Shown piece by piece: positions 35,952 to 44,749 of a DNA stretch of 64,000 bases. The stretch comes from Nostoc sp. FACHB-280 (GTDB lineage Bacteria > Cyanobacteriota > Cyanobacteriia > Cyanobacteriales > Nostocaceae). Both the position numbers and the translations under genes were made by a program. Within the stretch, counting starts at the first letter, position 1, and every line of letters starts with the position of its first letter. Where the stretch lies: assembly GCF_014697615.1 (NCBI RefSeq), contig NZ_JACJSD010000039.1:1-64000 (forward strand), read 5' to 3'. The notes under the pieces are model-generated. The model was not told the origin of the DNA. It ran no database searches and saw nothing but the letters and a program-made list of their open reading frames with translations.

Positions 35952-36863
35952 ATGGCAACCATAGAAATCTTAGGCGTTCCACACGCATACGAGTTAACGG
36001 CTCCCACTGCTTGCCCCCATACTTTGGTATTCATCCACGGTTGGCTAAATAGTCGTGGGTACTGGCAACCTGTGATTTCCCGTCTGTCCGTAGATTTACA
36101 GTGTTTATCTTATGATTTACGCGGTTTTGGGGAGTCCCAATCCAGCGCAGAAACTGATGTAAATCGTTTACAAAGTAGTGTTGGTTTGACATCCCAATTA
36201 CTGGATAGTTCTAATTCCCAATTTGATTCTCTGTATACACCAACTGCTTACGCTCAAGATTTAGCAGCTTTATTAAAAGAGCTAAATATTACCAGTGCTT
36301 GGTTAATTGGGCATTCGTTGGGCGGGACGATCGCACTTTGGGCAGCTGCTTTACTACCTGATCTGGTTCAAGGTGTAATCTGTATCAACGCTGGTGGTGG
36401 GATTTATCTCAAGGAAGCTTTTGAACAATTTCGTTCAGCAGGTCAGCGATTTTTACAAGTTCGTCCGCGCTGGCTATCCCAATTACCTTTGATTGATTTG
36501 CTATTTACTAGAGCCAGTGTAGCCCGCCCTTTAGACCGTTATTGGGCGCGTCAACGGGTGATAGATTTTGTGGTTGCTGACCCCGAAGCGGCTTTGGGAG
36601 CTTTATTAGATTCCACAACCGAAGAAGAAGTAAATCGCTTACCCCAGTTGGTCTCACAATTAAAACAGCCTGTATATTTTTTGGCTGGTGCCGATGATAA
36701 GGTCATGGAACCCAAATATGTTCGCCATTTAGCCAGCTTTCATCGGCTTTTTCAATACTGTGGTGACAATGTGATTGAAATTCCTAATTGTGGGCATTTA
36801 GCTATGTTAGAACAACCAGATGCCGTTGCCAGCCATATTCGGGCAATTGTCAGTAGTCAGTAG
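35952..36863 (+). CDS. alpha/beta hydrolase
   Basis: A 303-residue alpha/beta-hydrolase-fold protein with a full catalytic set: HGWLNSRGYWQ (oxyanion loop), nucleophile Ser in IGHSLGGTIALW, acid Asp in LAGADDKVMEP and His in NCGHLAMLEQP. Substrate unknown; the size and motifs fit the esterase/epoxide-hydrolase/haloperoxidase group. A polar stretch rich in Ser and Gln (QSSVGLTSQLLDSSNSQFDS) lies near the middle of the first half. No signal peptide, so cytoplasmic. Convergent with tsaD. Confidence 0.87.
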   Translation: MATIEILGVPHAYELTAPTACPHTLVFIHGWLNSRGYWQPVISRLSVDLQCLSYDLRGFGESQSSAETDVNRLQSSVGLTSQLLDSSNSQFDSLYTPTAYAQDLAALLKELNITSAWLIGHSLGGTIALWAAALLPDLVQGVICINAGGGIYLKEAFEQFRSAGQRFLQVRPRWLSQLPLIDLLFTRASVARPLDRYWARQRVIDFVVADPEAALGALLDSTTEEEVNRLPQLVSQLKQPVYFLAGADDKVMEPKYVRHLASFHRLFQYCGDNVIEIPNCGHLAMLEQPDAVASHIRAIVSSQ

Positions 36864-36931
36864 TCAATGGTCAAGAGTTTTGGATAAAGAACAAATGACC
36901 ATCAACCCTGTAACCTATCACCTCTCACCTC

Positions 36932-37975
36932 TCACCTGTCATACAACTTCATCACCTGACCCAGAGATAACCGCGATTCCACACCCAAAGTCAAGGGTGA
37001 AATATGACCGCGAGATAAGTGGTCAGACGCGGCGCAGGCAATCATAGCGGCGTTATCGGTACAAAATTTCAAGGGTGGGAATAAAACACGCAGGTTATGT
37101 TGACTGGCGGCGGCTTGCAAGTGCTGTCTCAAGCCGCTATTTGCTGCTACTCCACCACCGACAGCAATGGTATTAAGTCTATAGTCCAGGGCGCAAGCGA
37201 TCGCTCTTTTGGTGAGTGCCTTGGCTACTGTTGCCTGAAAACTGGCGGCTACGTCTGCCACAGGCACTGTCCCACCATTTTTGTCAAATTGCTGCACTAG
37301 CCTGAGTACTGCTGTCTTTAAGCCGCTAAAACTGCCATCATAGCGATGAAAACCGCCACCCGGTAGGGAAACTTTGCCCTCTGGTAAGGCAAAAGCTTGG
37401 GGATCACCCTGCTGTGCTAACTTGTCAATTACAGGGCCTCCTGGATAACCTAGATTTAACAAGCGTGCTACCTTATCAAAGGCTTCCCCTGCCGCATCAT
37501 CACGGGTTTCACCCAGGGTTTCGTAGCTACCACAGTCTTTAACATAAATCAAGCTTGTATGTCCGCCTGAAACCAGTAAGCTAAGAAAAGGGGGATCTAA
37601 AGTTGGCTCACTCAAGTAAGTCGCAAAAATGTGGCCTTCGAGGTGATGGACTCCCAAAAATGGTTTATTGTGTACGATCGCTAAAGTTTTGGCAGCAGTT
37701 AACCCCACCAATAACGCTCCCACTAAACCAGGGGCGCAAGTGGCAGCGATGCCATCGATTTTTGACCAGTCTAATTGTGCCTGTTCCAGAGCTTGGGCGA
37801 TCGCTTCGTTGATCGTCTCTAAATGCTGGCGTGATGCCACCTCTGGGACAACTCCACCATATTGCTGATGAACTGGAATTTGGGAGGCGATAATACTACT
37901 GCGAACTTGACGATTGTTAACAATTGCGACGGCAGTTTCATCACAACTGGTTTCGATTGCTAAAACGGTTGCCAT
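36932..37975 (-). CDS. tsaD: tRNA N6-adenosine threonylcarbamoyltransferase TsaD
   Basis: TsaD transfers the threonylcarbamoyl group from TsaC's product to A37 of tRNAs reading ANN codons, with TsaB and TsaE. The 347 residues are the ASKHA fold: N-terminal [12 protein letters not shown], metal site HHLEGHIFA (H111, H115), [14 protein letters not shown] and the C-terminal [16 protein letters not shown] 37975 is the usual start. TsaC is 6 kb away on the same strand; tsaB and tsaE are not in the window. Confidence 0.97.
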   Translation of the reverse strand: MATVLAIETSCDETAVAIVNNRQVRSSIIASQIPVHQQYGGVVPEVASRQHLETINEAIAQALEQAQLDWSKIDGIAATCAPGLVGALLVGLTAAKTLAIVHNKPFLGVHHLEGHIFATYLSEPTLDPPFLSLLVSGGHTSLIYVKDCGSYETLGETRDDAAGEAFDKVARLLNLGYPGGPVIDKLAQQGDPQAFALPEGKVSLPGGGFHRYDGSFSGLKTAVLRLVQQFDKNGGTVPVADVAASFQATVAKALTKRAIACALDYRLNTIAVGGGVAANSGLRQHLQAAASQHNLRVLFPPLKFCTDNAAMIACAASDHLSRGHISPLTLGVESRLSLGQVMKLYDR

Positions 37976-38151
37976 CTGAGGGTTCTACAAAATAACGATT
38001 TGTTTGAGAAGCTTTAACTTTTATTTACTTAAACTTTACTCGGTTCCCAGGCAAGAGTATGATGACTTGCTAGTTAGCCAAATAAAGAATGTACAAGCCG
38101 CTTCGTTTTGTACAAAAAACTTTTTCTTTTGTAATAAAAGGAAACAACTCC

Positions 38152-38646
38152 ATGCGACGATTGTTTGCTTTGATTTTAGCGATTTGTCTTTGGTTCAATT
38201 TTGCTCCCCCAGCGAAAGCTCTAGGGGCTAATCTTACACCCTGCCAAGACAACCCCGCATTTCAAGCACTAGCTAAAAACGCCCGAAATACAACTGCCGA
38301 TCCCCAATCTGGTCAAAAGAGATTTGAGCGTTACTCTCAAGCACTCTGTGGCCCTGAAGGCTATCCTCACTTGATTGTTGATGGCCGTCTAGACCGCGCT
38401 GGTGACTTTTTGATTCCCAGCATTCTATTTCTCTATATTGCTGGCTGGATTGGTTGGGTAGGCCGTGCTTACCTAATCGCAGTGAGAAAAGAATCTGACA
38501 CCGAACAAAAAGAAATCCAAATCGATTTGGCTTTGGCACTACCCATAATTGCCACAGGTTTTGCTTGGCCAGCAGCAGCTTTGAAAGAATTCCTTTCTGG
38601 CGAATTAACTGCTAAAGATTCTGAGATCCCCGTTTCTCCTCGTTAG
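38152..38646 (+). CDS. psaF: photosystem I subunit III (PsaF)
   Basis: PsaF is the lumen-exposed PSI subunit, in eukaryotes a docking site for plastocyanin or cytochrome c6. The 164-residue precursor has a signal peptide ending around APPAKA, the mature start [15 protein letters not shown], a Cys pair (CQDN and LCGPEGYPH), and the membrane helix [27 protein letters not shown] precedes ATG 38152, which is why this start is chosen over an in-frame ATG at 38089. It is first in psaF-psaJ-psaL. Confidence 0.97.
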   Translation: MRRLFALILAICLWFNFAPPAKALGANLTPCQDNPAFQALAKNARNTTADPQSGQKRFERYSQALCGPEGYPHLIVDGRLDRAGDFLIPSILFLYIAGWIGWVGRAYLIAVRKESDTEQKEIQIDLALALPIIATGFAWPAAALKEFLSGELTAKDSEIPVSPR

Positions 38647-38684
38647 GTTTTGCTTAACTGATTCATTTTTTGGAGATTAAATAC

Positions 38685-38834
38685 ATGGCTGAAAAAGGCG
38701 ATCAATCATCCTATTTGATTAAATTTATTTCCACAGCACCAGTGGCAGCTACAATCTGGCTGACAATTACAGCAGGCATTTTGATTGAGTTTAACCGCTT
38801 TTTCCCCGACCTACTGTTCCACCCACTGCCATAA
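38685..38834 (+). CDS. psaJ: photosystem I subunit IX (PsaJ)
   Basis: This 49-residue single-helix PSI subunit stabilises PsaF and binds chlorophyll. The sequence starts [16 protein letters not shown], carries one membrane helix around [15 protein letters not shown], and ends [10 protein letters not shown], the family C-terminus. A TTTGGAG ribosome site is just upstream of ATG 38685. It lies 38 bases after psaF and 57 before psaL. Confidence 0.97.
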   Translation: MAEKGDQSSYLIKFISTAPVAATIWLTITAGILIEFNRFFPDLLFHPLP

Positions 38835-38891
38835 CCAAAGCATTGGGATTTTAAACTGTTGCATGTGTAATTGAGAGGCGAACATCGAATT

Positions 38892-39410
38892 ATGGCGCAA
38901 GCAGTAGACGCATCTAAAAATTCACCCAGCGATGTGAGAAACAGAGAAGTCGTGTTTCCCGCAGGCGGTGATCCTCAGTTGGGTAATCTCGAAACCCCTG
39001 TGAATTCTTCTCCCGCAATCAAGTGGTTCATCAATAATCTGCCAGCTTATCGTCCAGGTTTAACTCCTTTCAGACGTGGGCTAGAAGTTGGTATGGCACA
39101 TGGCTACTGGATATTTGGCCCCTTCGCTAAATATGGCCCACTGCGTAGTGCAGAAAACGCTAACCTAGCAGGCTTATTAGGTGCGATCGCCCTAGTAATT
39201 TTTCTGACAGGTGGCTTGTCTTTATATGCCAATAGCAATCCCCCTAAAGCCCTGAACAGTGTAACTGGCGCTTCAGCCCCAGATGCTTTCCTATCTAAAG
39301 AAGGCTGGAATAACTTTGCTAGTGCTTTCTTAATCGGTGGCATTGGTGGTGCAGTAGTTGCTTACTTCTTAACTAGCAATATTGCACTCATTCAAGGCTT
39401 AATCGGCTAA
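38892..39410 (+). CDS. psaL: photosystem I subunit XI (PsaL)
   Basis: PsaL is the centre of PSI oligomers. The 172 residues start MAQAVDASKNSPSDVRNREV, with the conserved RRGLEVGMAHGYWIFGPFAKYGPLR split across the first loop, then three helices (LLGAIALVIFLTGGLSLYA, AFLIGGIGGAVVAYFL and surrounding). ATG 38892 is preferred to a TTG-type extension at 38871. The order psaF-psaJ-psaL, in place of psaL-psaI, is the arrangement reported in cyanobacteria with tetrameric PSI. Confidence 0.97.
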   Translation: MAQAVDASKNSPSDVRNREVVFPAGGDPQLGNLETPVNSSPAIKWFINNLPAYRPGLTPFRRGLEVGMAHGYWIFGPFAKYGPLRSAENANLAGLLGAIALVIFLTGGLSLYANSNPPKALNSVTGASAPDAFLSKEGWNNFASAFLIGGIGGAVVAYFLTSNIALIQGLIG

Positions 39411-39610
39411 TTGGTTTTTGGTAATTGGTAATTAGTGATTAGTTAAAGTTTTTCATCATCAAGTTGTTAATTAAATTAAATAACTTGAGATCATAACTTT
39501 CTAATTACTGATTACCACTTGCCAACATATGAGGGATGAGAGTGTAGGGTCTAGAGGCTAGTTGTTTTAGAAGTCACATTATCAAAAAAATGGTTATTTA
39601 TCAAAAAATT

Positions 39611-39640
39611 TTAAGGACACATAATTCTATGTGTCCTTAA
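39611..39640. terminator. bidirectional terminator between psaL and gmk
   Basis: A perfect 13-bp stem (TTAAGGACACATA, 39611-39623; TATGTGTCCTTAA, 39628-39640) with a 4-base loop. A-rich sequence precedes it and TTATTT follows it, so it can stop both convergent transcripts. Confidence 0.85.
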
Positions 39641-39673
39641 TTATTTGGTGTTAAAAATGCTTGGTTGTGCTTA

Positions 39674-40270
39674 TTAAAATATCGCTGCTTCAACCGCTGC
39701 AAGGGCGGTTTCAAAATCGTCATTGACAATTTGAATATCAAATTCATCAGCAGCTGCAACTTCTGCCTTGGCGCGGACTAGGCGACGGGAAATTGATTCT
39801 TCAGAGTCTTGTCCACGGCCACGTATCCGTTTTTCTAATTCATCAAAAGAAGGCGGCAAAATGAAAATGCTGAGAGCATTAGGAAAGGAAGCGCGAATTT
39901 GTCTTGCCCCTTCTAATTCAATTTCCAGCACTACTAACTTACCAGACTGAATTTGATTGACTACAGTTTCTCGCGGAGTACCGTAATAATTCCCCGCAAA
40001 TTCCGCCCACTCTAAAAATTCACCTTGAGCAACCAGTTGTTCAAACTTACTACGGTTAATAAAGTAATAATTTTTGCCATCAATTTCTCCAGGGCGAGGA
40101 GAACGAGTTGTCACGGATACAGAATAATACAGTTGCGGATGACGCTGCAACAGCGATCGCATTAAGGTGCCTTTGCCAACTCCACTAGGGCCAGTTAAAA
40201 CAATTAACTTGCCTGTAGGCTGGCATTCTGTGGTAGTAGCACTAATCTGGATGGGTAAAACTTGCATCAT
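39674..40270 (-). CDS. gmk: guanylate kinase
   Basis: Gmk converts GMP to GDP with ATP. The 198 residues (ATG 40270; a neighbouring ATG at 40267 and a longer start at 40297 are possible) contain the P-loop [11 protein letters not shown], the GMP-binding [20 protein letters not shown], and the lid [19 protein letters not shown]. It lies 166 bases downstream of remA, the same order as in Firmicutes, where remA and gmk are also adjacent. Confidence 0.95.
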   Translation of the reverse strand: MMQVLPIQISATTTECQPTGKLIVLTGPSGVGKGTLMRSLLQRHPQLYYSVSVTTRSPRPGEIDGKNYYFINRSKFEQLVAQGEFLEWAEFAGNYYGTPRETVVNQIQSGKLVVLEIELEGARQIRASFPNALSIFILPPSFDELEKRIRGRGQDSEESISRRLVRAKAEVAAADEFDIQIVNDDFETALAAVEAAIF

Positions 40271-40436
40271 CCGTTCAACCTGTGAATTAATCAACAATCA
40301 TGATTTTTGAATTGGGTTCGTTGTCAGGCTGACCTCGACTAACGAATTTGTAGCACTGGTGACAGAAAACCAGTCTAATTCACATGGTACTGCCGATATG
40401 GTGCAAATAAAATAGTCCTTTGTCAACTATCCTTGG

Positions 40437-40703
40437 TTAATTATCTACAGTATGGTGATCGCGGGAAATCACGAATCGGTTTGCTACCGTTTCGGGCTGA
40501 ATTGCGGAAAGGATGACATGGTTAGAATCGGTGATAATTACAGCCCTTGTCCGACGACCATAAGTTGCATCAATCAGCTGGTTTTTTTCCCGCGCATCGG
40601 TGATAATCCGCTTAATTGGCGCAGATTCTGGGCTGACGATCGCAACTACTTTGTTAGCCGACACAATATTGCCGAAACCGATATTTATTAATTGAATGTC
40701 CAT
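40437..40703 (-). CDS. RemA/DUF370 family DNA-binding regulator
   Basis: In Bacillus subtilis RemA is an oligomeric DNA-binding activator of matrix and osmoprotection genes. The 88-residue homologue starts [20 protein letters not shown] and contains [20 protein letters not shown] and [15 protein letters not shown], matching family residues including the Arg cluster used for DNA contact. I choose ATG 40703; an in-frame extension to 40757 is unlike the family. Placement upstream of gmk is conserved between phyla. Target genes in cyanobacteria are not known to me. Confidence 0.88.
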   Translation of the reverse strand: MDIQLINIGFGNIVSANKVVAIVSPESAPIKRIITDAREKNQLIDATYGRRTRAVIITDSNHVILSAIQPETVANRFVISRDHHTVDN

Positions 40704-40910
40704 AAAATAACTGAGACTAAATGTGGTACGAGAATCCAGTAGGGATTTTATTTCCATGTTATCCCTAAAAAACTGGAGTTACAACGCATCACATCTAGCT
40801 TGCTTTAGTTTTTAGACAGCCAATGCTTTTTTTAGCTGTTTATCTGCCAAATATACTGAAAATCATCCCATAGACACATGCGTAATTGTGAAAAATTAAT
40901 CTATGGCCGT

Positions 40911-40987
40911 TGGGGGGGTGTGGGAGGTGTGGGGAGTGTGGGGAGTGTGAGGACAAGGGGGACAAGGGGGACAAGGGGGAATTGGGG
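40911..40987. repeat. G-rich tandem heptamers (GGGAGTGT)n and (GGGACAA)n
   Basis: Three copies of GGGAGTGTG-like units are followed by three perfect copies of GGACAAGGG. The block lies between remA and the transglutaminase-like gene, close to the latter's stop. The second unit is the one that encodes the GH65-PgmB linker at 14992-15043. Confidence 0.85.
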
Positions 40988-41022
40988 AAGATTCTCCCCT
41001 CTGCACCCTGCACCATGCACCC

Positions 41023-43335
41023 CTACCTCTTGTGACCTTTTTTGATTTCTTGCCATTTTTGGCGTAATTGTTGCAAGTTGGGAGTCTGTCCACCATAGCG
41101 CCAAGTCACGTAAGCTTGACTAATTTCATCGATAACTTGAGCTGTGGCTGGTGGATGGTGTTGATATGACACTTGGGCATATTCTAGAGGTGTTTGTGAC
41201 GGATGCTTACCTAGACCTTTGGTGGCCGTCCATTGGAGCATTTGTTGATAAAGCCTTTCCATTGGTGGTAATTTACTCAACCACCGACTCTTTAACCACT
41301 TCCGCCACTGTACCCAACCTAGCCAGCCAAAGAAAGCGATAGTAGTTCCCAAAATTAAGCCAGTTAACACACCCAGCCAACCTTGAGCGAATAAAGCAAA
41401 AAACCAAGCGATCGCTTTAAATATCCAACCCAAGAGTTTCCCAAAGAACGTGTTCAAAAAGCCCGTCACAGGGGAAGGTAGCCACCCAGCCACCCAATTC
41501 CAGAATTGCCGCAAAACGCTAAAGGTTTGGGAGTCTTCAACAGAAGGGGGAATTAAGGGATGATTGGGAATGGGGTCAAAGGTAAACCAACCATATTTAG
41601 GAAAGTAAACTTCTGTCATCGCGTAAGCATCGGTGTTACGGACGACATACATTCCTGTAAAAGGATTAAATTCGCCGGCACCAAACCCCGCCACTAACCG
41701 CGCGGGAATCCCAATCGAGCGCAGCATGACTGTTAAGACAGTTGAAAAATGGTCTGGATAGCCGCCTTTAGATTTAAATAAGAAAGCTTCCACTAAATCT
41801 TCTTTGTCTCCCAAATAAGGAAATTCCAAGGGATTTTGGGGAATCGAATAATTTTGCTTGAGGTATTGGGCTAGGTAAAGTACCTTTTCATAAGTTGCAT
41901 CTAAAGTTTTTGAGACCTTAGATACATTATTGCGATGGTAATTCGCCAGAATTTCTTCAGTTAATTTGCGGACTTTGGGTGAAATTTCTGGTGGAATTTG
42001 CAAATAGTATTTTGTAATGTTTTTTGGATAGTTAGTAGTAGCCTTACCTAACAAAGTCCGATCGCGGTAAGGTACTTCGGAAATCACTGTGTAAGTCAAG
42101 TCTTCCGCTAAAGCAACTGGCGATCGCAGTCCATCTTCCTGATCAACAGCAATAATCGGGGTGGGGAAGTAAATTTCTTTGGCGTAAGACATTGCCGGAA
42201 TCAAATTTGGCAAATCTGCTACCACTGTATAAGTTTGTACGACTTCTCTGGTTTTAGCGGTGGTTGGAGGTGGAGACAGATAAATTTGATAAGACCAAGG
42301 CGATCGCTTGAGGGTAGTAACATTATCATTGCGGGAAATTTCCCAGCCTTTACCTGTGTAGCGATCAAATGCTAGTACCCGCCAAAAACCTTCCACCTGC
42401 GATCGCACCCGCATCACTACCTTGGATGTCATGCTTCCTCGCAAGTTTTGATTCATTTGGCTATTAAAGCCATAATAAAAGCTATCGTTTAATTTTCCTG
42501 GTTGACCATTTTGGCTTTGTTCTGTGCCATTGCCTTGATTTTCAGCATTGCCTTGACGCACATAACCAGGATTAATAATACTGCGTCCGGTAAAACTGCC
42601 CTTAACTTCTATGGGCGAACTAACGGGAAATGTCCGTAATTGATAACCAGGGAACCGGGGTAGAACCGCAAAAATTCCTAACCCTAGCCCCACAATTAAA
42701 GTAAAAAGCAAAAAGTAAAAAAGTAAATATGATTTTAATTGTGATTCTTTTGCCTTTTCCCTTTTAACTTCTGACTTACCTAACCCAATTTGGGAACGAT
42801 AATTTAAGACTAAAGTGGGTAAGGCGATCGCTAAAAACAACAATAATACAGGTGCAAAAGCTAAAGTTTGACTCAGCGTTGCTGCTACACCCAACAAAAT
42901 TAAACCAATCACAATTGAATAGCCCAAATCTTTGCGTCTGGGCATATCAAAACTATGGAGTATTTGCAGTTGAATTAATAACTCTGCTAAAGCCAGCCGC
43001 GTATCATTTAATTCTCCCAACACTCGCCCAAAGAAAGCACCTAAAGCCACCAACATTCCGATAGCGATGCAGAACTTCACTGGAATATTTTGGCTGCGGC
43101 GATAGCGGTAACTCCAAATTCCCCCGACAACACTGAAAGGTACTGCCCAAAAACTAAATTTGGTATCGGCGGCAATATCAACCGCCACAATTCCCATGAT
43201 GATTAATCCAAAAACTAGCACTCGCAGCGAAACAGAATCTTCCACTACCATTACAGGTGCAGTCTGGATATGTTGTCGCCAACTATTAACTATAGGTAGA
43301 CGCGAAGACCAATCAATCCTAGATAAGTTAAACAT
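41023..43335 (-). CDS. TgpA-type membrane protein with catalytically degenerate transglutaminase-like domain
   Basis: The 770 residues follow the TgpA architecture: about six N-terminal membrane helices (DUF3488-like), a periplasmic transglutaminase-core fold (about 440-600), one more helix near 645-670, and a cytoplasmic C-terminal DUF4129-like tail. In the core the motif is KGGYPDHFSTVLTVMLRSIG; the catalytic Cys of the usual GYCEHF is Pro527. The catalytic His (DAHAWVEV in active members) is Tyr571 in NTDAYAMTEV. The last acid is kept (FTFDPIPNHP). So the fold is intact while the protease/transglutaminase triad is lost. It is downstream of hetZ-patU on the same strand, 430 bases away. Confidence 0.85.
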   Translation of the reverse strand: MFNLSRIDWSSRLPIVNSWRQHIQTAPVMVVEDSVSLRVLVFGLIIMGIVAVDIAADTKFSFWAVPFSVVGGIWSYRYRRSQNIPVKFCIAIGMLVALGAFFGRVLGELNDTRLALAELLIQLQILHSFDMPRRKDLGYSIVIGLILLGVAATLSQTLAFAPVLLLFLAIALPTLVLNYRSQIGLGKSEVKREKAKESQLKSYLLFYFLLFTLIVGLGLGIFAVLPRFPGYQLRTFPVSSPIEVKGSFTGRSIINPGYVRQGNAENQGNGTEQSQNGQPGKLNDSFYYGFNSQMNQNLRGSMTSKVVMRVRSQVEGFWRVLAFDRYTGKGWEISRNDNVTTLKRSPWSYQIYLSPPPTTAKTREVVQTYTVVADLPNLIPAMSYAKEIYFPTPIIAVDQEDGLRSPVALAEDLTYTVISEVPYRDRTLLGKATTNYPKNITKYYLQIPPEISPKVRKLTEEILANYHRNNVSKVSKTLDATYEKVLYLAQYLKQNYSIPQNPLEFPYLGDKEDLVEAFLFKSKGGYPDHFSTVLTVMLRSIGIPARLVAGFGAGEFNPFTGMYVVRNTDAYAMTEVYFPKYGWFTFDPIPNHPLIPPSVEDSQTFSVLRQFWNWVAGWLPSPVTGFLNTFFGKLLGWIFKAIAWFFALFAQGWLGVLTGLILGTTIAFFGWLGWVQWRKWLKSRWLSKLPPMERLYQQMLQWTATKGLGKHPSQTPLEYAQVSYQHHPPATAQVIDEISQAYVTWRYGGQTPNLQQLRQKWQEIKKGHKR

Positions 43336-43765
43336 TTACAAGGTCAGGTGTAGATGCAGTCAAACAATTTTGGATTTTGGACGGTTCAATAACCAACTTA
43401 AAATTGCAAATTTCAAACTGGCTAAGTTAAACTATCTACCTAGTTGTAACTTATATAGCAGTCGAAGTATAAGTGAGGCAATTTAAAAAGCACGAATACT
43501 AGGCATAGCAAAGCTTTTAGCTCTGGTTGGTGAGCGACTTGCCTTGAGCGCAGTCGAAAGGAGCCGAACCACTGCCTTCTACTATAACCTGCCGAAATTC
43601 TGGTTCAGATAGCAGTAACTCCCCTCAGCATTCTTTGGGAGTCTCTTAGTTTTAGCCCTAATGATCGTTTAAAAAAACGTAGAAGCCCTAATGATCGCTT
43701 ATTAAAAAAGATAAGCTCCAAAACCACAATAATTTTTTTAATCTCTCAGATGTCTTTGATCTGGA
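43336..43765. other. intergenic region with two AGCCCTAATGATCG repeats
   Basis: Spacer of 430 bases between patU and the transglutaminase-like gene. AGCCCTAATGATCG occurs at 43654-43667 and 43684-43697. Each copy is followed by a small hairpin (CGTTT/AAACG and GCTTAT/ATAAGC). A GAGCGCAGTCGAAAGG-type dispersed word is at 43546. The hairpins may terminate patU transcription. Confidence 0.55.
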
Positions 43766-44749
43766 CTAGATTGTAGGATTAATTACAAACAGCAAAGGCT
43801 GTTGATCGATGTCGGGAAACTCAACTTCTAAAGTATAAGTTGGGTTAAATTCCTGACAGGATAACTCAACATTCAAGCAGCCCGCACTAGAAGACTGAGC
43901 CATTGCCAAAGTACCATCAGCTCGCAATGTCACAATTCCTTTGGTGGGTAAATCAGCCTCAACTCGTAATTGAGTGTGTTTGCTACGAGATTGGTATTCA
44001 ACCCGCAAAGTCAACAAACCTTCACTTGTCAACCATTGTCTTTCTACCACTGGACTGTTTGGTGTCACTGGCAGACTTAAATTTTCTAGCAGTTGTTTGG
44101 CAGCCATTAAAGACAATGCCATTTGTTGACGCGGTTGTAAATCTGGGTAATCGCTCTCGATGTTGAGTTTTTGATCGAGAACATCCGCAGACCGATAAGT
44201 ACTTCTGAGTACCAAACCAGCGATATCATTCAGTGCATAAGAAGATTCTTGTGGGAAGAAGTCTTCCACTGCCTGAACTAATTTAGCTCCCAAAGGCAGT
44301 GAAGCAGTTAACAGTGTTTGGCACTTTTCTAGTAATTCGCGGAAAACTGTTTCTGGCAAATTAATTGGCAGATTCAGCTTAGATTGTTGTGCTTTCCAGC
44401 CCCAGGCAGGAACTAAACTGAGCGATCGCTCTTCCAAACGCTCAGGATATTCCATCAATTGTGTTTCCCAAGGAAACAAAGGAGGCTGGTTTTCGATTTC
44501 GGTTTGTAAACGACGCTTGAGTACGGCTTGGAAACGGTCTTGCACAGTAGGAATATCTCCCAGTTTAAAGTTTTGGGGTATCCCTCCCAACTCTAGATCG
44601 CCACTGGCGAAAGTGGCTGCTTGTTGAAGAGAGTTTTCTACCCCGTCTATTTCCTTAAACTCGACCAGGTTAGACTCACTGGTGTTAACATCATCTGCTA
44701 ACAGCCAAGTGAGTAATTGGTTTTTTAAGGATTCTGAGTCACTATTCAT
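43766..44749 (-). CDS. patU: PatU, heterocyst pattern protein (unsplit)
   Basis: PatU genes lie next to hetZ in heterocystous cyanobacteria and affect heterocyst pattern. In Anabaena PCC 7120 the locus is split into patU5 and patU3. Here one frame of 327 residues is open from ATG 44749, so the gene is not split. The N-terminal part has ADDVNTSESNLVEFKEI and a helical segment. The C-terminal part has LNLPINLPETVFRELLEKCQ, SYALNDIAGLVLRSTYRS and a beta-rich end (VEYQSRSKHTQLRVEADLPT). The fold resembles DUF1822 proteins in composition but not clearly. The start overlaps the hetZ stop by 8 bases (ATGAATAG), so the two are translationally linked. Identification rests mainly on position and length. 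Confidence 0.78.
   Translation of the reverse strand: MNSDSESLKNQLLTWLLADDVNTSESNLVEFKEIDGVENSLQQAATFASGDLELGGIPQNFKLGDIPTVQDRFQAVLKRRLQTEIENQPPLFPWETQLMEYPERLEERSLSLVPAWGWKAQQSKLNLPINLPETVFRELLEKCQTLLTASLPLGAKLVQAVEDFFPQESSYALNDIAGLVLRSTYRSADVLDQKLNIESDYPDLQPRQQMALSLMAAKQLLENLSLPVTPNSPVVERQWLTSEGLLTLRVEYQSRSKHTQLRVEADLPTKGIVTLRADGTLAMAQSSSAGCLNVELSCQEFNPTYTLEVEFPDIDQQPLLFVINPTI

Noticed and set aside
40941-40953. AGTGTGAGGA complementary to the Yfr1 core, as a possible target site
   Set aside because: It lies in a tandem repeat on the strand opposite to the nearby genes and is not in an mRNA leader, so the match is likely chance.
40911-40987. Tandem repeats as a possible CRISPR array
   Set aside because: Units are 7-10 bases with no spacers of constant length, and no cas genes are in the window.
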